64,000 bases of DNA from Serratia plymuthica NBRC 102599 (lineage in GTDB: Bacteria > Pseudomonadota > Gammaproteobacteria > Enterobacterales > Enterobacteriaceae): the NCBI RefSeq assembly GCF_001590925.1, contig NZ_BCTU01000001.1, positions 186,001-250,000 of the forward strand. Direction: 5' to 3'. Below, in pieces: positions 9,485 to 18,583 of this stretch (position 1 is the first letter of the stretch; every line of letters begins with the position of its first letter). The notes beneath the pieces were generated by a model. That model did not search any database. It saw nothing but the letters and a program-made list of their open reading frames with translations, and was not told the DNA's origin. The position numbers were made by a program, and so were the translations under genes.

Positions 9485-9535
9485 AGCTCGCAGCTCATAA
9501 CAGACCTGACGACCCTTCAGTCTGGCCTAGACGCG
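9485..9535. repeat. Degenerate copy of the dispersed intergenic repeat
   Basis: The segment GCTCATAACAGACCTGACG closely matches GCTCATAGCAGACCTGACG in the better copy at 15712-15779. The outer arms are not preserved. The gap 9364-9657 holds no gene; the segment 9585-9640 is AT/GC-mixed with no clear terminator. Confidence 0.4.
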
Positions 9536-9657
9536 GTTGTATTGTGTTAAACAATGAAGAGCAGCTCAGCCCGGTTGGTGGTTTAGGGTATTTGGCGATT
9601 GATCAGATCGCCTAACACGGACTGAGCTCCCTTCAAGTCATCTACTATTTGGCGACG

Positions 9658-10689
9658 TTATTTGGCCAAGAGTTCTTTGCGGACGATTTCTGCGCCTGCA
9701 CTTAACGCATCCAGCTTGCCTCTTGCCACTCCGCGAGGTAAAGGGATCATGCCGCAGTTAGTGCAAGGATAGAGCTTGTCGGCGTCTACAAACTGAAGCG
9801 CTTTTCGAAGCGTAGCGGCGACTTCCTCTGGCGTCTCAATGGTATTGCTTGCCACGTCAATGGCCCCAACCATCACCTTTTTACCGCGAATGAGTTCCAT
9901 CAGCTCCATGGGAACATGGGAGTTCTGACATTCCAGTGAGATGATATCGATATTGGATTTTTGCAGTTTTGGAAAAATCTCTTCATATTGCCGCCACTCT
10001 GTTCCCAGCGTCTTTTTCCAATCGGTATTGGCTTTGATGCCATAACCGTAGCAAATGTGTACTGCGGTTTCGCATTTAAGCCCTTCAATGGCTCTTTCTA
10101 ACGTGGCGATTCCCCAATCGTTCACCTCATCAAAGAAGACATTAAAGGCGGGCTCATCAAATTGGATGATATCGACACCGGCAGCTTCTAATTCTTTGGC
10201 TTCTTCATTGAGAATTTTAGCGAATTCCCAGGCTAGCTTTTCGCGGCTTTTATAGTGGTTATCGTACAGTGTATCTATCATGGTCATGGGGCCAGGCAGG
10301 GCCCATTTAATGGGTTGGTCGGTTTGCTGGCGTAAAAACTTGGCATCTTCGACAAAAACGGATTTTTGGCGACTCACCGGGCCCACGACTGTCGGTACAC
10401 TCGCCTCATAGCGATCACGGATTTTAACGATCTCACGTTTCTCAAAATCAACGCCGTTGAGGTGCTCAATAAAGGTAGTGACGAAATGTTGGCGCGTTTG
10501 CTCGCCGTCACTGACAATATCGATACCTGCCTGCTGTTGATCTTCCAGGCACAAACGCAGAGCATCTTGTTTGCCGTCGATTAATTCCTGGTCCTGCAAT
10601 TTCCAGGGTGACCAAAGTGTCTCAGGTTGTGCCAGCCAAGAGGGCTTGGGTAAACTGCCGGCCGTTGAAGTCGGTAATAACTTTTTCAT
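9658..10689 (-). CDS. mesD: MesD-type folate-independent core methionine synthase (MetE C-terminal family)
   Basis: A 343-residue protein matching only the catalytic C-terminal barrel of cobalamin-independent methionine synthase. Landmarks: MKKLLPTSTAGSLPKPSWL at the start, 'DGEQTRQHFVTTFIEHLNG', 'IIQFDEPAF' and the zinc/homocysteine-site 'VHICYG' and 'YPCTNCGMIPL'. It lacks the N-terminal half of MetE (about 750 residues in total). The preceding gene encodes a DUF1852 protein; that pairing defines the MesD/MesX system, in which MesD makes methionine from homocysteine and needs the MesX partner. The start at 10689 (ATG, AGGG nine bases upstream) is favoured over a TTG at 10719. Confidence 0.88.
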   Translation of the reverse strand: MKKLLPTSTAGSLPKPSWLAQPETLWSPWKLQDQELIDGKQDALRLCLEDQQQAGIDIVSDGEQTRQHFVTTFIEHLNGVDFEKREIVKIRDRYEASVPTVVGPVSRQKSVFVEDAKFLRQQTDQPIKWALPGPMTMIDTLYDNHYKSREKLAWEFAKILNEEAKELEAAGVDIIQFDEPAFNVFFDEVNDWGIATLERAIEGLKCETAVHICYGYGIKANTDWKKTLGTEWRQYEEIFPKLQKSNIDIISLECQNSHVPMELMELIRGKKVMVGAIDVASNTIETPEEVAATLRKALQFVDADKLYPCTNCGMIPLPRGVARGKLDALSAGAEIVRKELLAK

Positions 10690-10715
10690 AATAGATGACC
10701 CTGTATTTTGGTTAA

Positions 10716-11693
10716 TCAAGCAGCGTAGTTAGCAGACCATTGTTCAAGAATAGTTTGGTATGGTTTAATAAAATTCTCTTCAGTAAACTTTCCCTGCTCA
10801 ATCGCCAGCTGGCTACGTTCTTCTCGATCATAAACAATTCGAGTTAAAGAATAATCCTGTTGATTCAAGCTTGGTTGATAGTATTGCCCTGCTGCAGAAT
10901 TAGCGTTGTAAATCTCAGGCCGATAAATTTTTTGGAACGTCTCCATCGTACTGATGGTGCTAATAAGCTCAAGATCAGTGTAATCGCTGAGCAAGTCGCC
11001 ACTAAAATAAAAAGCCAAAGGCGCAACACTATGTTTAGGCATAAAGTAGCGAGCCTGTAACCCCATTTTATTGAAATAGGCATCGGTCAATGAAGGTTCA
11101 TCTTGCTGATATTCCACGCCCAATACAGGGTGCTCATTACCCGTCCGATAATAGGTGTTTTTACTTGAAACGCTCAGGCATATAACAGGCGTTTTATTAA
11201 AGTTATCGTTGTACGCATCTGAATCAATAAAATATTTAAATATGTTGCCGTGTAAATCACCAAAATTAGCGGGGATGCTGAATTGAGGTTGGTTCTTATT
11301 GTGCGCTGACAGCAAGACGCTAAAATCATAATCCCGCACGTAAGAAGAAAAATTATTCCCTACAATGCCGTCAATACGTTCATTGGTTTTTTTATCAACA
11401 ATGTTCGTTTTTAATATTTCAATCACCGGAAAGGTATTGCCATTGTCTTCAATATTCATCTCGACAGAGATAATTTCAAGTTCGACAGAATAACGATCGC
11501 CTTTGGGGTTGTCCCAATGCGCCAGCGTATTGAAACGATTGTCAATCATCACTAACGTGTTGCGCAGGTTCTCCTGGCGGTTCTTTCCTCTGGCCAAATT
11601 GGCAAAGTTAGTCGTGATACGCGTATTTTCGGAAGGGTTATAGTTTTCATCGAAAACACTGCTCTTAAGCGTAAATGTAAAATTTTTATTCAT
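10716..11693 (-). CDS. mesX: MesX (DUF1852), putative oxygenase partner of MesD
   Basis: A 325-residue protein of the DUF1852 family. The motif 'NPSENTRITTNFANLARG', then 'NLRNTLVMIDNRFNTLAHWDNP' and 'GDRYSVELEIISVEMNIED', are the hallmarks. It lies immediately upstream of mesD on the same strand with 26 bases between stop and the mesD ATG, a classic two-gene operon. In the established literature MesX is required for MesD-dependent methionine synthesis and is proposed to be an oxygenase; the methyl donor is unresolved. The start MNKNFTFTLKS (11693) matches the family N-terminus; in-frame ATGs at 11705 and 11720 are alternatives. Confidence 0.87.
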   Translation of the reverse strand: MNKNFTFTLKSSVFDENYNPSENTRITTNFANLARGKNRQENLRNTLVMIDNRFNTLAHWDNPKGDRYSVELEIISVEMNIEDNGNTFPVIEILKTNIVDKKTNERIDGIVGNNFSSYVRDYDFSVLLSAHNKNQPQFSIPANFGDLHGNIFKYFIDSDAYNDNFNKTPVICLSVSSKNTYYRTGNEHPVLGVEYQQDEPSLTDAYFNKMGLQARYFMPKHSVAPLAFYFSGDLLSDYTDLELISTISTMETFQKIYRPEIYNANSAAGQYYQPSLNQQDYSLTRIVYDREERSQLAIEQGKFTEENFIKPYQTILEQWSANYAA

Positions 11694-11859
11694 CGTGTTC
11701 TGCATCCTGAGTTCTGACATGAAAACTGAATTTATTTCTTGATTTCCCAGAAATCACTGACTTTCTCTTCATCAGTCTTCATGTTGTCAATAAGTTAACA
11801 ATGCATCTTTTATGCCAGAGCAATGGGATGAGTGAAAGCGACTTAATTTCATTACAACA

Positions 11860-11872
11860 TGAACCATCTTCA
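11860..11872. promoter_or_regulatory. Candidate MetR-binding site
   Basis: TGAACCATCTTCA matches the MetR palindrome TGAANN(T/A)NNTTCA at every specified position. It lies 167 bases upstream of mesX, whose pathway makes methionine from homocysteine, the MetR co-effector. The rest of the gap 11694-12190 holds no supported gene; a start-less frame around 11910-12030 is uninterpretable. Confidence 0.45.
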
Positions 11873-12190
11873 TGATGTGGCGGGCCGTCATGTCCGGCAT
11901 CGTCTGAAACCCTGGCACACAAGATTTACAGCGGGGATCCCGGGGGCCAGAAGCGGCTGACTGAACAGATTTATGGCAGGGCTAAAAGAGGTGGAAGACC
12001 GCTTTCATTGTATGAGCATTTGCTCATGCATTGATGACGACGCTTCACTTTCCATCTGGGCATGTGTTGTTTAGCATCAGCACGGGGTTATCTTTTTATC
12101 GGCGAAAGGTTAACGCCGAGAAAATGCTGGCGTGTGCGGTGATTGCCCCGGCACACTGATGATGGGCTAACCAAATCAGGAGAACACCAG

Positions 12191-13081
12191 ATGTCTGACC
12201 ATCCCACAATTGCTCTTATTGGTCCGGGTGCTATCGGTACCACCATCGCCGCTGTCTTGCATGAGGTTGGCCGAACGCCCGTCCTGTGCGGGCGTACCGC
12301 GCATCCGCAGTTAATTCTGCGGCACGATGGCGGCGAAGTTGTGGTGCCAGGGCCGGTATTGATCAATCCGGCGGCTATCAGCCATCCGTTGGATCTGGTG
12401 TTTGTCGCGGTGAAAACCACCCAGGTCGCTGACTGCGCCGACTGGCTGGCCGCGTTGTGCGATGAAAACACTGTGGTATGTGCACTGCAAAACGGCGTCG
12501 AGCAGGAAACCCAGTTGGAACCTTACGTCAACGGCGCAAAGGTGCTGCCTTCGGTCGTGTGGTTCCCGGCCCAACGCGAGCCGGATGCTTCAGTCTGGCT
12601 GCGTGCCAAACCGCGCCTTACGCTGCCGGATGTGCCGCAGGCGAAACGGGTCGCCGGTGTGCTCAAAGGCACAGGCTGCGCGGTTGAGTTGTCATCCGAT
12701 TTTCTCTCCATCGCCTGGCGCAAACTGCTGCAGAATGCGGCCGCGGGTCTGATGGTTCTCGCCAATCGTCGTGCCGGGATGTTCTCACGCGGGGATATCA
12801 CTGAACTTGCACTGGCGTATTTGCGCGAGTGTTTGACGGTGGCGCGTGCGCAAGGTGCCGTACTGAGCGATAAGGTTCCGCAGGAGATCGTCGAGGGTTT
12901 TCATCATGCCCCTGCGGATTTGGGGACCTCCATTCTCGCCGACCGCCAGGCCAACCGCCCACTGGAGTGGGATATTCGCAACGGCGTGGTACAGCGTTAT
13001 GGTCACTTGCAGGGTATTGCGACGCCCATCAGCGACGTGCTGGTGCCGCTGCTGGCGGCAGGGAGTGAGGGACCGGGTTGA
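12191..13081 (+). CDS. 2-dehydropantoate 2-reductase-like oxidoreductase
   Basis: A 296-residue member of the ketopantoate reductase (ApbA/PanE) family. It begins MSDHPTIALIGPGAIGTTIAAVLHE, a Rossmann GxGxxG nucleotide site; 'DLVFVAVKTTQ' is the conserved second-strand motif with the catalytic-region lysine, followed by 'VVCALQNGVEQE'. The C-terminal helical domain has 'IAWRKLLQNAAAGLMVLANR' and 'HHAPADLGTSILADRQANRPLEWD', with the SxxxD-type active-site segment. AGGAG lies eight bases before the ATG. No other pantothenate gene is nearby, so it may act on another 2-oxo acid; members outside the pan locus are common. Confidence 0.85.
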   Translation: MSDHPTIALIGPGAIGTTIAAVLHEVGRTPVLCGRTAHPQLILRHDGGEVVVPGPVLINPAAISHPLDLVFVAVKTTQVADCADWLAALCDENTVVCALQNGVEQETQLEPYVNGAKVLPSVVWFPAQREPDASVWLRAKPRLTLPDVPQAKRVAGVLKGTGCAVELSSDFLSIAWRKLLQNAAAGLMVLANRRAGMFSRGDITELALAYLRECLTVARAQGAVLSDKVPQEIVEGFHHAPADLGTSILADRQANRPLEWDIRNGVVQRYGHLQGIATPISDVLVPLLAAGSEGPG

Positions 13082-13292
13082 GCGAGATATCCCGCCCAGT
13101 AACATGGCTGGATAATGTCCGCATGCAAGATGCGGCGGGGTGCCTGCTTTTCGTTCATCACTGACTGTATGGGCCATTTTTTGCCAAAAGTGTTTATAAA
13201 ACAGGTGGCGGCCCAGAGGCAAAAATTGATAAAACCTTACCCTTGTTTCACAATCGCGGCAGGACCATGGTTCTTGAGGGAGTAATAACAGG

Positions 13293-13883
13293 ATGGCACT
13301 CGGATTTGTTACGAAGAACGCTCTGGCTGACTGGCAAAATGTCCCTCTCTATCTGCCGAACTTTCAGTTCCATGAGCGGCACAGCACCACCATAACCACG
13401 GCTTACCCCGAAAAAATCTTACCGGCCATTGCGGGTTATGATATCCAGCAGGATATCGTGATTAAAACGCTAATGGCGGTGCGGAAACTGCCGCAAAAAT
13501 TACGACGCCATCAATCTGAAAGTGCCATTGATCAGTTTGGGCTACAGAGTTTCACTGTGTTGGAAAACTCGCCAACCGAACTTTGCTATGGCTTGAGAGG
13601 ACAATTCTGGCGAACCGATTTTGGCCTTGAGGATGTCCCCGATATCAGTGCCTATTGCGCCGCGCTGCGGCCAGGCAACGCAAAGCTGCTGCTGAGATAT
13701 CAGGTACAACAACTCGCCGCCGACGAATATGCACTCTGTACAGAAACCTTCATACATTGCCCAGACAGAGCGACACAGCTGAAAATGGCCGGATACTGGC
13801 TGGCAATCCGAGTGGGAAGTGGCTGGATTCGGAAAAGGACATTGAAGGCAGTAAAGCTTGAGCTCGAGAAAGCGGGCCAATAG
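13293..13883 (+). CDS. SRPBCC-like (START-type) hypothetical protein
   Basis: A 196-residue soluble protein, not confidently recognised. The C-terminal part (LCTETFIHCPDRATQLKMAGYWLAIRVGSGWIRKRTLKAVKLELEK) has the 'TET-rv-....-YW--IR-GSG-IRR--L--IK' pattern seen in SRPBCC/polyketide-cyclase-like proteins. The N-terminal part (LPNFQFHERHSTTITT then VIKTLMAVRKLPQKLRR) is also typical of such proteins. No signal peptide. GGGAG lies upstream of the ATG. It stands alone between the reductase gene and the LysE gene. Function unknown; the family call is tentative. Confidence 0.65.
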   Translation: MALGFVTKNALADWQNVPLYLPNFQFHERHSTTITTAYPEKILPAIAGYDIQQDIVIKTLMAVRKLPQKLRRHQSESAIDQFGLQSFTVLENSPTELCYGLRGQFWRTDFGLEDVPDISAYCAALRPGNAKLLLRYQVQQLAADEYALCTETFIHCPDRATQLKMAGYWLAIRVGSGWIRKRTLKAVKLELEKAGQ

Positions 13884-14019
13884 CCTTACGGCAGATAATC
13901 ATCCCCTCAGTTGAGGTTGGCCGCACAGCCGTAGCGGGGCGAAATGCCGGCATTATGCCGACTCAACTAATGCCCAAAGAGGGTGCCCTTGAAGAGTTGT
14001 TCAGTACTCTATGAGGATG

Positions 14020-14086
14020 ACGTCCGCTTCTCGCTCATTGCCGACCGGGCTCTGCCTAACGGCAGGTAAGTGCCAGGAGCGGACGT
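14020..14086. repeat. Dispersed intergenic inverted repeat, copy A (best preserved)
   Basis: The outer arms ACGTCCGCT and AGCGGACGT are perfect 9-bp inverted repeats at 14020-14028 and 14078-14086. Inside are CTCGCTCATTGCCGACC and a small stem CTGCC/GGCAG. The right arm TGCCAGGAGCGGACGT is identical to that of copy B (24912-24927). The gap 13884-14197 holds nothing else recognisable. Confidence 0.7.
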
Positions 14087-14197
14087 TAACCTCAAATCAA
14101 CCAATAATGTGCTATCACCTGCTATTTTCATTTCTGGAGAGCCTGCAGGAGCAAGAAGGCGCTCTTAAAAGCACCCACGGTAAAGAATTTATGTTTC

Positions 14198-14830
14198 TTA
14201 TTTTGTGAACGAAGAGTAGATCAGTTTGATGCCCAGTATGCCCAAGACCGTTGAGGAGACCCGATCAACCGAAGATTTTATGCGTAAGTATATCTGACGC
14301 GGTTTTTCTGCAGATAGAGCTACAGAAACAATGGAGTACCAGACAAAATCTATCAAAAAACTCATTAGAGGGATTGCGAAATAAAATATTACTGGGATAT
14401 TTTTTGGTAAAAGGGCACTAAAGATAGATGCAAAGATAATTGCCGTTTTTGGATTGCTTAGTTGTGTTAACAGGCCATCTCTGAACGTCTTCAGCAAAGT
14501 TTTGCTGCCCCCTTTTTCTCCATTCAAAACTAAGGTTACAGGCTGAGATGCACCTTTGAAAATTTTAAAAGCTAGCCATAACAAGTAAATACCGCCCGCC
14601 ACCTTCAAACCAACAAATAATTCCGGCACCAAAAGTAGCAGCCTCTGTAGCCCAAGCATAGCCACCAAAGCAAAAATCGCAGCTCCAACGCCTGTACCCA
14701 GGGCTGTCACTAGTCCATGAAGACGAGAGTACACAACCGCATTTCTGGCAACATATATAAAGCTTGGACCAGGGCTTATAACACCCATAATCAGAACGGC
14801 AGCAATAGCCATAAGGCTTGAAATAAGCAT
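14198..14830 (-). CDS. LysE/RhtB-family amino-acid exporter
   Basis: A 210-residue inner-membrane protein with about six hydrophobic segments. The N-terminus LMAIAAVLIMGVISPGPSFIYVARNAVVYSRLHGLVTALGTGVGAA is the family's diagnostic first helix and loop (ISPGP motif). 'GGIYLLWLAFKIFKGASQP' and 'DGLLTQLSNPKTAIIFASIFSALLP' follow in order. These proteins export amino acids such as lysine, homoserine or threonine; the substrate cannot be told from sequence. It is visibly more AT-rich than its neighbours. No partner gene adjoins it. The gap 14831-15191 holds no gene; its segment around 14908-14970 is a possible decayed repeat copy. Confidence 0.88.
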   Translation of the reverse strand: MLISSLMAIAAVLIMGVISPGPSFIYVARNAVVYSRLHGLVTALGTGVGAAIFALVAMLGLQRLLLLVPELFVGLKVAGGIYLLWLAFKIFKGASQPVTLVLNGEKGGSKTLLKTFRDGLLTQLSNPKTAIIFASIFSALLPKNIPVIFYFAIPLMSFLIDFVWYSIVSVALSAEKPRQIYLRIKSSVDRVSSTVLGILGIKLIYSSFTK

Positions 14831-15191
14831 CGTATACCTCGGTAAGTAGTAATCTGAACGGGTATTCTAAAGGAAATATGCCGTGTTCACAGGGGGAATT
14901 GTGTTGTATCTAGGGTACGAAAGCGAAGTGAACCCCGCTAAGGTCAGGTAAGCGCCACAAGCGCACGTAGGGGTGTCTTAAAAAGTCATTGTCTGTGCCG
15001 GTATCATCTCTTGCTGAGTACAAAAAATCCCTGCAGCAGGTTCGAGTGCAAGCCTATTCTTTGATGCAGGCGCCATCGGCCTGATTCTGGGCGTTTTTTC
15101 TGGAGTAAAGTGAGACTTTTGATTTCTCCGCACTCCGCGTGTTTGGCGGACTGCGGCAGGATATGCTGTCGAGATGGTATGATAAATGGAC

Positions 15192-15602
15192 TTATTCTTT
15201 GTAAAACTCGTCTTTATGCTGATATCGATACTCTTGAGTGATCCCCGTGTATCCGTATGAAGCAGCTTTACAGTCGATTATATGAACATTCGACTGAGGA
15301 TGCAGGTTACCAATGGCTTGTTCCATAGCGTTGTAAATTGCTTTTTGGTATGCCGATTTCTGGTCCTTGCTACAGGTTTCATCGACGATAGTCACTTCGA
15401 GTCTAAACGAATTTTTGCCCCATTCGGCCAGGCTTTTGCCATCAATAAACCAGTCTTCATCATCGACATGTCTCACTATGACCATAGTTTCGAAGCTATT
15501 TTTCCTTAAAACATCGCATGTGATTTGAGTCGCTAAAAGTACACACTTTTGGGTTAATTTTTGATTCTTTAAGCCAGACAGCGTCAGGGTTATACCAGGC
15601 AT
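15192..15602 (-). CDS. Tautomerase-superfamily protein
   Basis: A 136-residue protein starting MPGITLTLSGLKNQKLTQKCVLLATQITCDVL. Proline directly after the initiator methionine is the catalytic base of the tautomerase superfamily, exposed when Met is removed. 'ETMVIVRHVDDEDWFIDGKSLAEWGKNSFRLEVTIVDETCS' fits the second beta-alpha-beta unit of this family. It is longer than the 60-80-residue 4-oxalocrotonate type, like fused or decorated members. AAGGA lies six bases before the ATG. The substrate is unknown. It stands alone between LysE and a repeat copy. Confidence 0.75.
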   Translation of the reverse strand: MPGITLTLSGLKNQKLTQKCVLLATQITCDVLRKNSFETMVIVRHVDDEDWFIDGKSLAEWGKNSFRLEVTIVDETCSKDQKSAYQKAIYNAMEQAIGNLHPQSNVHIIDCKAASYGYTGITQEYRYQHKDEFYKE

Positions 15603-15711
15603 ACCATGTCCTTAATTAGATTGTCATTTCGGCTAAATGATTACAGGAACCGCGGTTATTTTATAAACCCTTAAAATGGCATAATCGAGGCCGTGAGCAC
15701 AATGCGTTAAG

Positions 15712-15779
15712 GCCCGCCTCCGCTCATAGCAGACCTGACGGCGCTTCGGTTTTGCCGCTTCGTGCCCGAGGCGGACACC
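15712..15779. repeat. Dispersed intergenic repeat, copy F
   Basis: Shares CCGCTCATAGCAGACC on the left with other copies and ends CGTGCCCGAGGCGGAC on the right; outer arms GCCCGCCTC / GAGGCGGAC are imperfectly complementary. An inner stem GGCGCTTC/GCCGCTTCG region is present. Confidence 0.55.
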
Positions 15780-15814
15780 ACAATATCCTGCCATGCCGAT
15801 CAAAGGTGAGCCGG

Positions 15815-16258
15815 TTACCTCGGACGCACAGGCACCTGTTTACGCACGGCATTAGACAGAACTAACGACGTGGTCACTGAACCATGAACCGCCAGGGCAT
15901 CGACGATGGCTTCCAAATCAGTCGGTTGAGAAAACACACAACGTACGATGAAGCAGTCCTCTCCGGTGATCCTGTCAGCTTCTATCACTTCAGGGATATC
16001 TGTAAATAACGCCAGATACTGTTTGATGTATTGGTGGGTTGTGCGTACTCGCAGGATCGCCTGTAATCCCAATCCTATCTCTCGCAAATTGACGCGTGCA
16101 CCGTATCCTTCAATGACGCCTGCGCTTTCGAGTTTTTTGACCCGTTCGCTCATCGCTGGCTGCGAAAGTCCAATGCATTTGCCCAGAGAGGCCAGACTCT
16201 GACGTGCATTCGTTTGAAGTGCTTCCAAAATTTGCCGATCTTTGCTGTCAAGCTCCAT
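15815..16258 (-). CDS. Lrp/AsnC-family transcriptional regulator
   Basis: A 147-residue regulator. MELDSKDRQILEALQTNARQSLASLGKCIGLSQPAMSERVKKLESAGVIEGYGARVN is the AsnC-type helix-turn-helix, followed by a RAM effector domain with 'ILRVRTTHQYIKQYLALFTDIPEVIEADRITGEDCFIVRCVF' and 'LVLSNAVRKQVPVRP'. The ATG at 16258 has AAAGGAT six bases upstream; an extended frame reaches 16291. It is divergent from the alpha/beta hydrolase gene at 16383, its most likely target. The ligand is probably an amino acid, which is inference. Confidence 0.88.
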   Translation of the reverse strand: MELDSKDRQILEALQTNARQSLASLGKCIGLSQPAMSERVKKLESAGVIEGYGARVNLREIGLGLQAILRVRTTHQYIKQYLALFTDIPEVIEADRITGEDCFIVRCVFSQPTDLEAIVDALAVHGSVTTSLVLSNAVRKQVPVRPR

Positions 16259-16382
16259 GCTGATCCTTTGCTCGAAATGTAGATGAATCATCGGTTAATC
16301 GGGCTCTATTTCGATGACTTGCCATTCAGGAACGATGTGTCATTCGCCTACATTATGTGAACACCTATTTGGGAATCAAGAC

Positions 16383-16943
16383 ATGACATCTTCAATATTG
16401 CTTCTTCCGGGAATTGGCAACTCGGGCTCTGGACACTGGCAAACGCTATGGGCACAAACTGACGCGTCAATGACCTTCATTTCGGGACAAGACTGGGATC
16501 ACCCGGTTTGCGAAGAGTGGGTCGAAAATTTAGAAACTGCCGTCAGAAAGACCGGGCCAGACGTCATTTTGGTCGCCCATAGCCTTGGCTGCCTGCAGGT
16601 TGTGAACTGGGCACAATATAGCCGCACGGTTGTGAGAGGCGCTTTGCTGGTCGCGTCACCTGATCCCACATGCGATGTGTTTCCAGAAGAGGCGAAAGGG
16701 TTTAGTTTTCCCCTGAGTGAAAAGCGTTTCGCATTTCCGAGCATGATGATTGCCAGTTCCAATGACCCTTATGCCGACATCCATTACAGCCAGAGCCGTG
16801 CCGATGCCTGGGGCAGTAGTCTGGTCAATATCGGTGAGCGAGGGCATATCAACGCAGCCAGCGGACTCGGTGACTGGCCTCAGGGGCGAGCATGGTTAAA
16901 AGAGCTTATCGCCATGTCCATGAGCGCTTCCGGATACCAATAA
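16383..16943 (+). CDS. RBBP9/YdeN-family serine hydrolase (alpha/beta hydrolase)
   Basis: A 186-residue small alpha/beta hydrolase. MTSSILLLPGIGNSGSGHWQTLW is the family's opening, VILVAHSLGCLQVVNW holds the nucleophile Ser in G-x-S-x-G-like form (AHSLGC), 'FPSMMIASSNDPYADIHYSQSRADAWGS' holds the acid and 'IGERGHINAASGLGDWPQG' the catalytic His. This is the RBBP9/YdeN type, whose physiological substrates are unknown. The ATG at 16383 is preferred to an upstream in-frame start because the family begins here. It is divergent from the Lrp-type gene. Confidence 0.87.
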   Translation: MTSSILLLPGIGNSGSGHWQTLWAQTDASMTFISGQDWDHPVCEEWVENLETAVRKTGPDVILVAHSLGCLQVVNWAQYSRTVVRGALLVASPDPTCDVFPEEAKGFSFPLSEKRFAFPSMMIASSNDPYADIHYSQSRADAWGSSLVNIGERGHINAASGLGDWPQGRAWLKELIAMSMSASGYQ

Positions 16944-17009
16944 ATCCACTGAGAAGCCCCTTAAACACCAACACCAAAAATTCATGCCACACCTGTTACG
17001 GAAAGCTAA

Positions 17010-17195
17010 ATGAACAATTCACCCAACACGCCTATCATATTTATCAACGGTTTAATCGGTACTTTGAATGACCCGACATTTCACCGACTGATAACAATTA
17101 ATTTCAAAACAGGTTTATTCTTTCACGTAAACATGTCCTTAAGCCCATTATCTACTAAAAGAACGGACAGGATGAGTGCTGTAATATTTAGATGA
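17010..17195 (+). pseudogene. Alpha/beta hydrolase N-terminal fragment
   Basis: MNNSPNTPIIFINGLIGTLNDPTFHRL is a typical start of an alpha/beta hydrolase (PIIFINGLIGTL then expected P..LLGYG), but after about 28 residues the frame becomes unrelated and stops at 17195. The remaining 230 or so residues are absent. It is a truncated remnant; the surrounding 16944-17360 gap otherwise holds only a repeat copy. Confidence 0.55.
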
Positions 17196-17240
17196 TATCT
17201 TCACTCACTGTCCATGACTGCAGGGAGCGTAACAAGGACA

Positions 17241-17300
17241 ATGTTATGCTCCTCGCTCAGAGCAGACCTATCTCCCACTTCTGACTGCAGAGTGCCAGAA
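17241..17300. repeat. Dispersed intergenic repeat, copy E
   Basis: Contains GCTCCTCGCTCAGAGCAGACC on the left and AGTGCCAGAAGC on the right, matching the inner parts of copies A and B, with decayed outer arms. It marks the right edge of the patchwork just before the AT-rich biosynthetic block. Confidence 0.5.
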
Positions 17301-17360
17301 GCCGATTTTACTGAATTCGCACTGCATTAATTATTGGGGAGCAGGGCACTCAAATATTAC

Positions 17361-18575
17361 TCACTTTATGGCGTTTTTACGCTGGCCTACAGAAGCGTAT
17401 ATTGATATTGAAATAACCCCCAGAATAAAAAGTGTCGCAAACATCAAGTAACCTAACCCGGCATCAATAAAGAATCCACAGAAAAGCGGACACAATGCGG
17501 TTCCGAGTGATGTCAGATTAATTAAACCAAAAGATGTCCCCCTTAATTCAGCAGGAGCAAGTCTGTCTACCTCGACGCTGAAAGCTGGCATTGTTATCAA
17601 TTCCCCAACGCTGAGGACGAATACGGAGAAAGCGAGCAATCCAAGAGATCCTGAGTATACTGTCAAAAACAGTAACTGGGATAAAGAGATAAGAGTTATC
17701 CCCAGAATGACTTTCCCTTTTATACTCCATCTCTTTAACAAGAACAAAACTGGATACTGAAAAACAATAACCGTTATTGCGTTAACCAAAAATATCACAC
17801 TAATAGCATAATTCAAGTCGGGAAATTTTAGTCGAGTTAGAAGTTGAATGAGAGGGGAGTCAAAGGAAGTATACACAAGCATCACAATAAAGTAACAAAT
17901 AATTAGCTTTGAAAATTGTGTCTGCGAGAATATTTTTGAAACGGAATTGGCAAAACTTGGAATTTTTTTCTTATGGCTAACCTCTCTCTTTTGCAAACCT
18001 TTCAAAATAAAAATCAATGCTAAGGCGTAGATCAGATAAATAACACTGGAAGCAAAAAAAACATTTATGACTGGTGATGCAAGAGCATACGTCCCTGCAA
18101 GCGGCCCAAGAGCAGAGCCAATATTTACGACATAATACCGTATATATTGATACTGTTCCCTCTGCCTAAAATCAGTAATATAATCACCAATCATTGCCTT
18201 GCTAAACGACTCCGTACATGCGCGTCCCGTTGAAATCAGTAACATGGAGCCAACAAATTCAGCAGCATAATTAGAATAAGCCATTGATGCAAAACCGATA
18301 ATGCTCAGAAATAGACTCGCTATAAGCGATCGTTCACGCCCTAGCTTGTCAGAATAATAACTAACGAAAACGCCAATCAGTGTTCCAGTAGCTAATGTCA
18401 TAAAAAAGATGGCACCAATCTGTAATGCGCTCAATTGAAACTGACGATAAAGCTCTACAGACAGATAAGGCCATACCATGAAATATCCTGCCCGAGACAG
18501 AAATGTTCCGGCCAGCATAGTATGTATAACCGCAAGCTGTTTTGGTTGTGCTAGCGATAGGTTTAAGTTCGTCAT
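17361..18575 (-). CDS. MFS transporter of the AT-rich biosynthetic block
   Basis: A 404-residue inner-membrane protein with 12 hydrophobic segments. 'YYSDKLGRERSLIASLFLSIIGF' is the MFS loop 2-3 motif and 'SMLLISTGRACTESFSKAMIGDYI' helix 4-5. The pattern suits a drug/metabolite efflux MFS rather than a sugar carrier. Its start lies 8 bases after the sulfurtransferase stop on the same strand, so it is the last gene of a radical SAM - sulfurtransferase - MFS operon. The natural guess is that it exports the product of this block or protects against it. Codon use is AT-rich, like its partners and unlike the flanking genes. Confidence 0.83.
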   Translation of the reverse strand: MTNLNLSLAQPKQLAVIHTMLAGTFLSRAGYFMVWPYLSVELYRQFQLSALQIGAIFFMTLATGTLIGVFVSYYSDKLGRERSLIASLFLSIIGFASMAYSNYAAEFVGSMLLISTGRACTESFSKAMIGDYITDFRQREQYQYIRYYVVNIGSALGPLAGTYALASPVINVFFASSVIYLIYALALIFILKGLQKREVSHKKKIPSFANSVSKIFSQTQFSKLIICYFIVMLVYTSFDSPLIQLLTRLKFPDLNYAISVIFLVNAITVIVFQYPVLFLLKRWSIKGKVILGITLISLSQLLFLTVYSGSLGLLAFSVFVLSVGELITMPAFSVEVDRLAPAELRGTSFGLINLTSLGTALCPLFCGFFIDAGLGYLMFATLFILGVISISIYASVGQRKNAIK

Positions 18576-18583
18576 AAGTCAGC

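Noticed and set aside
11910..12030. Start-less frame ending IYGRAKRGGRPLSLYEHLLMH
   Set aside because: It looks protein-like at the end but has no start, no ribosome site and no recognised family; too short to support as a gene or a specific remnant.
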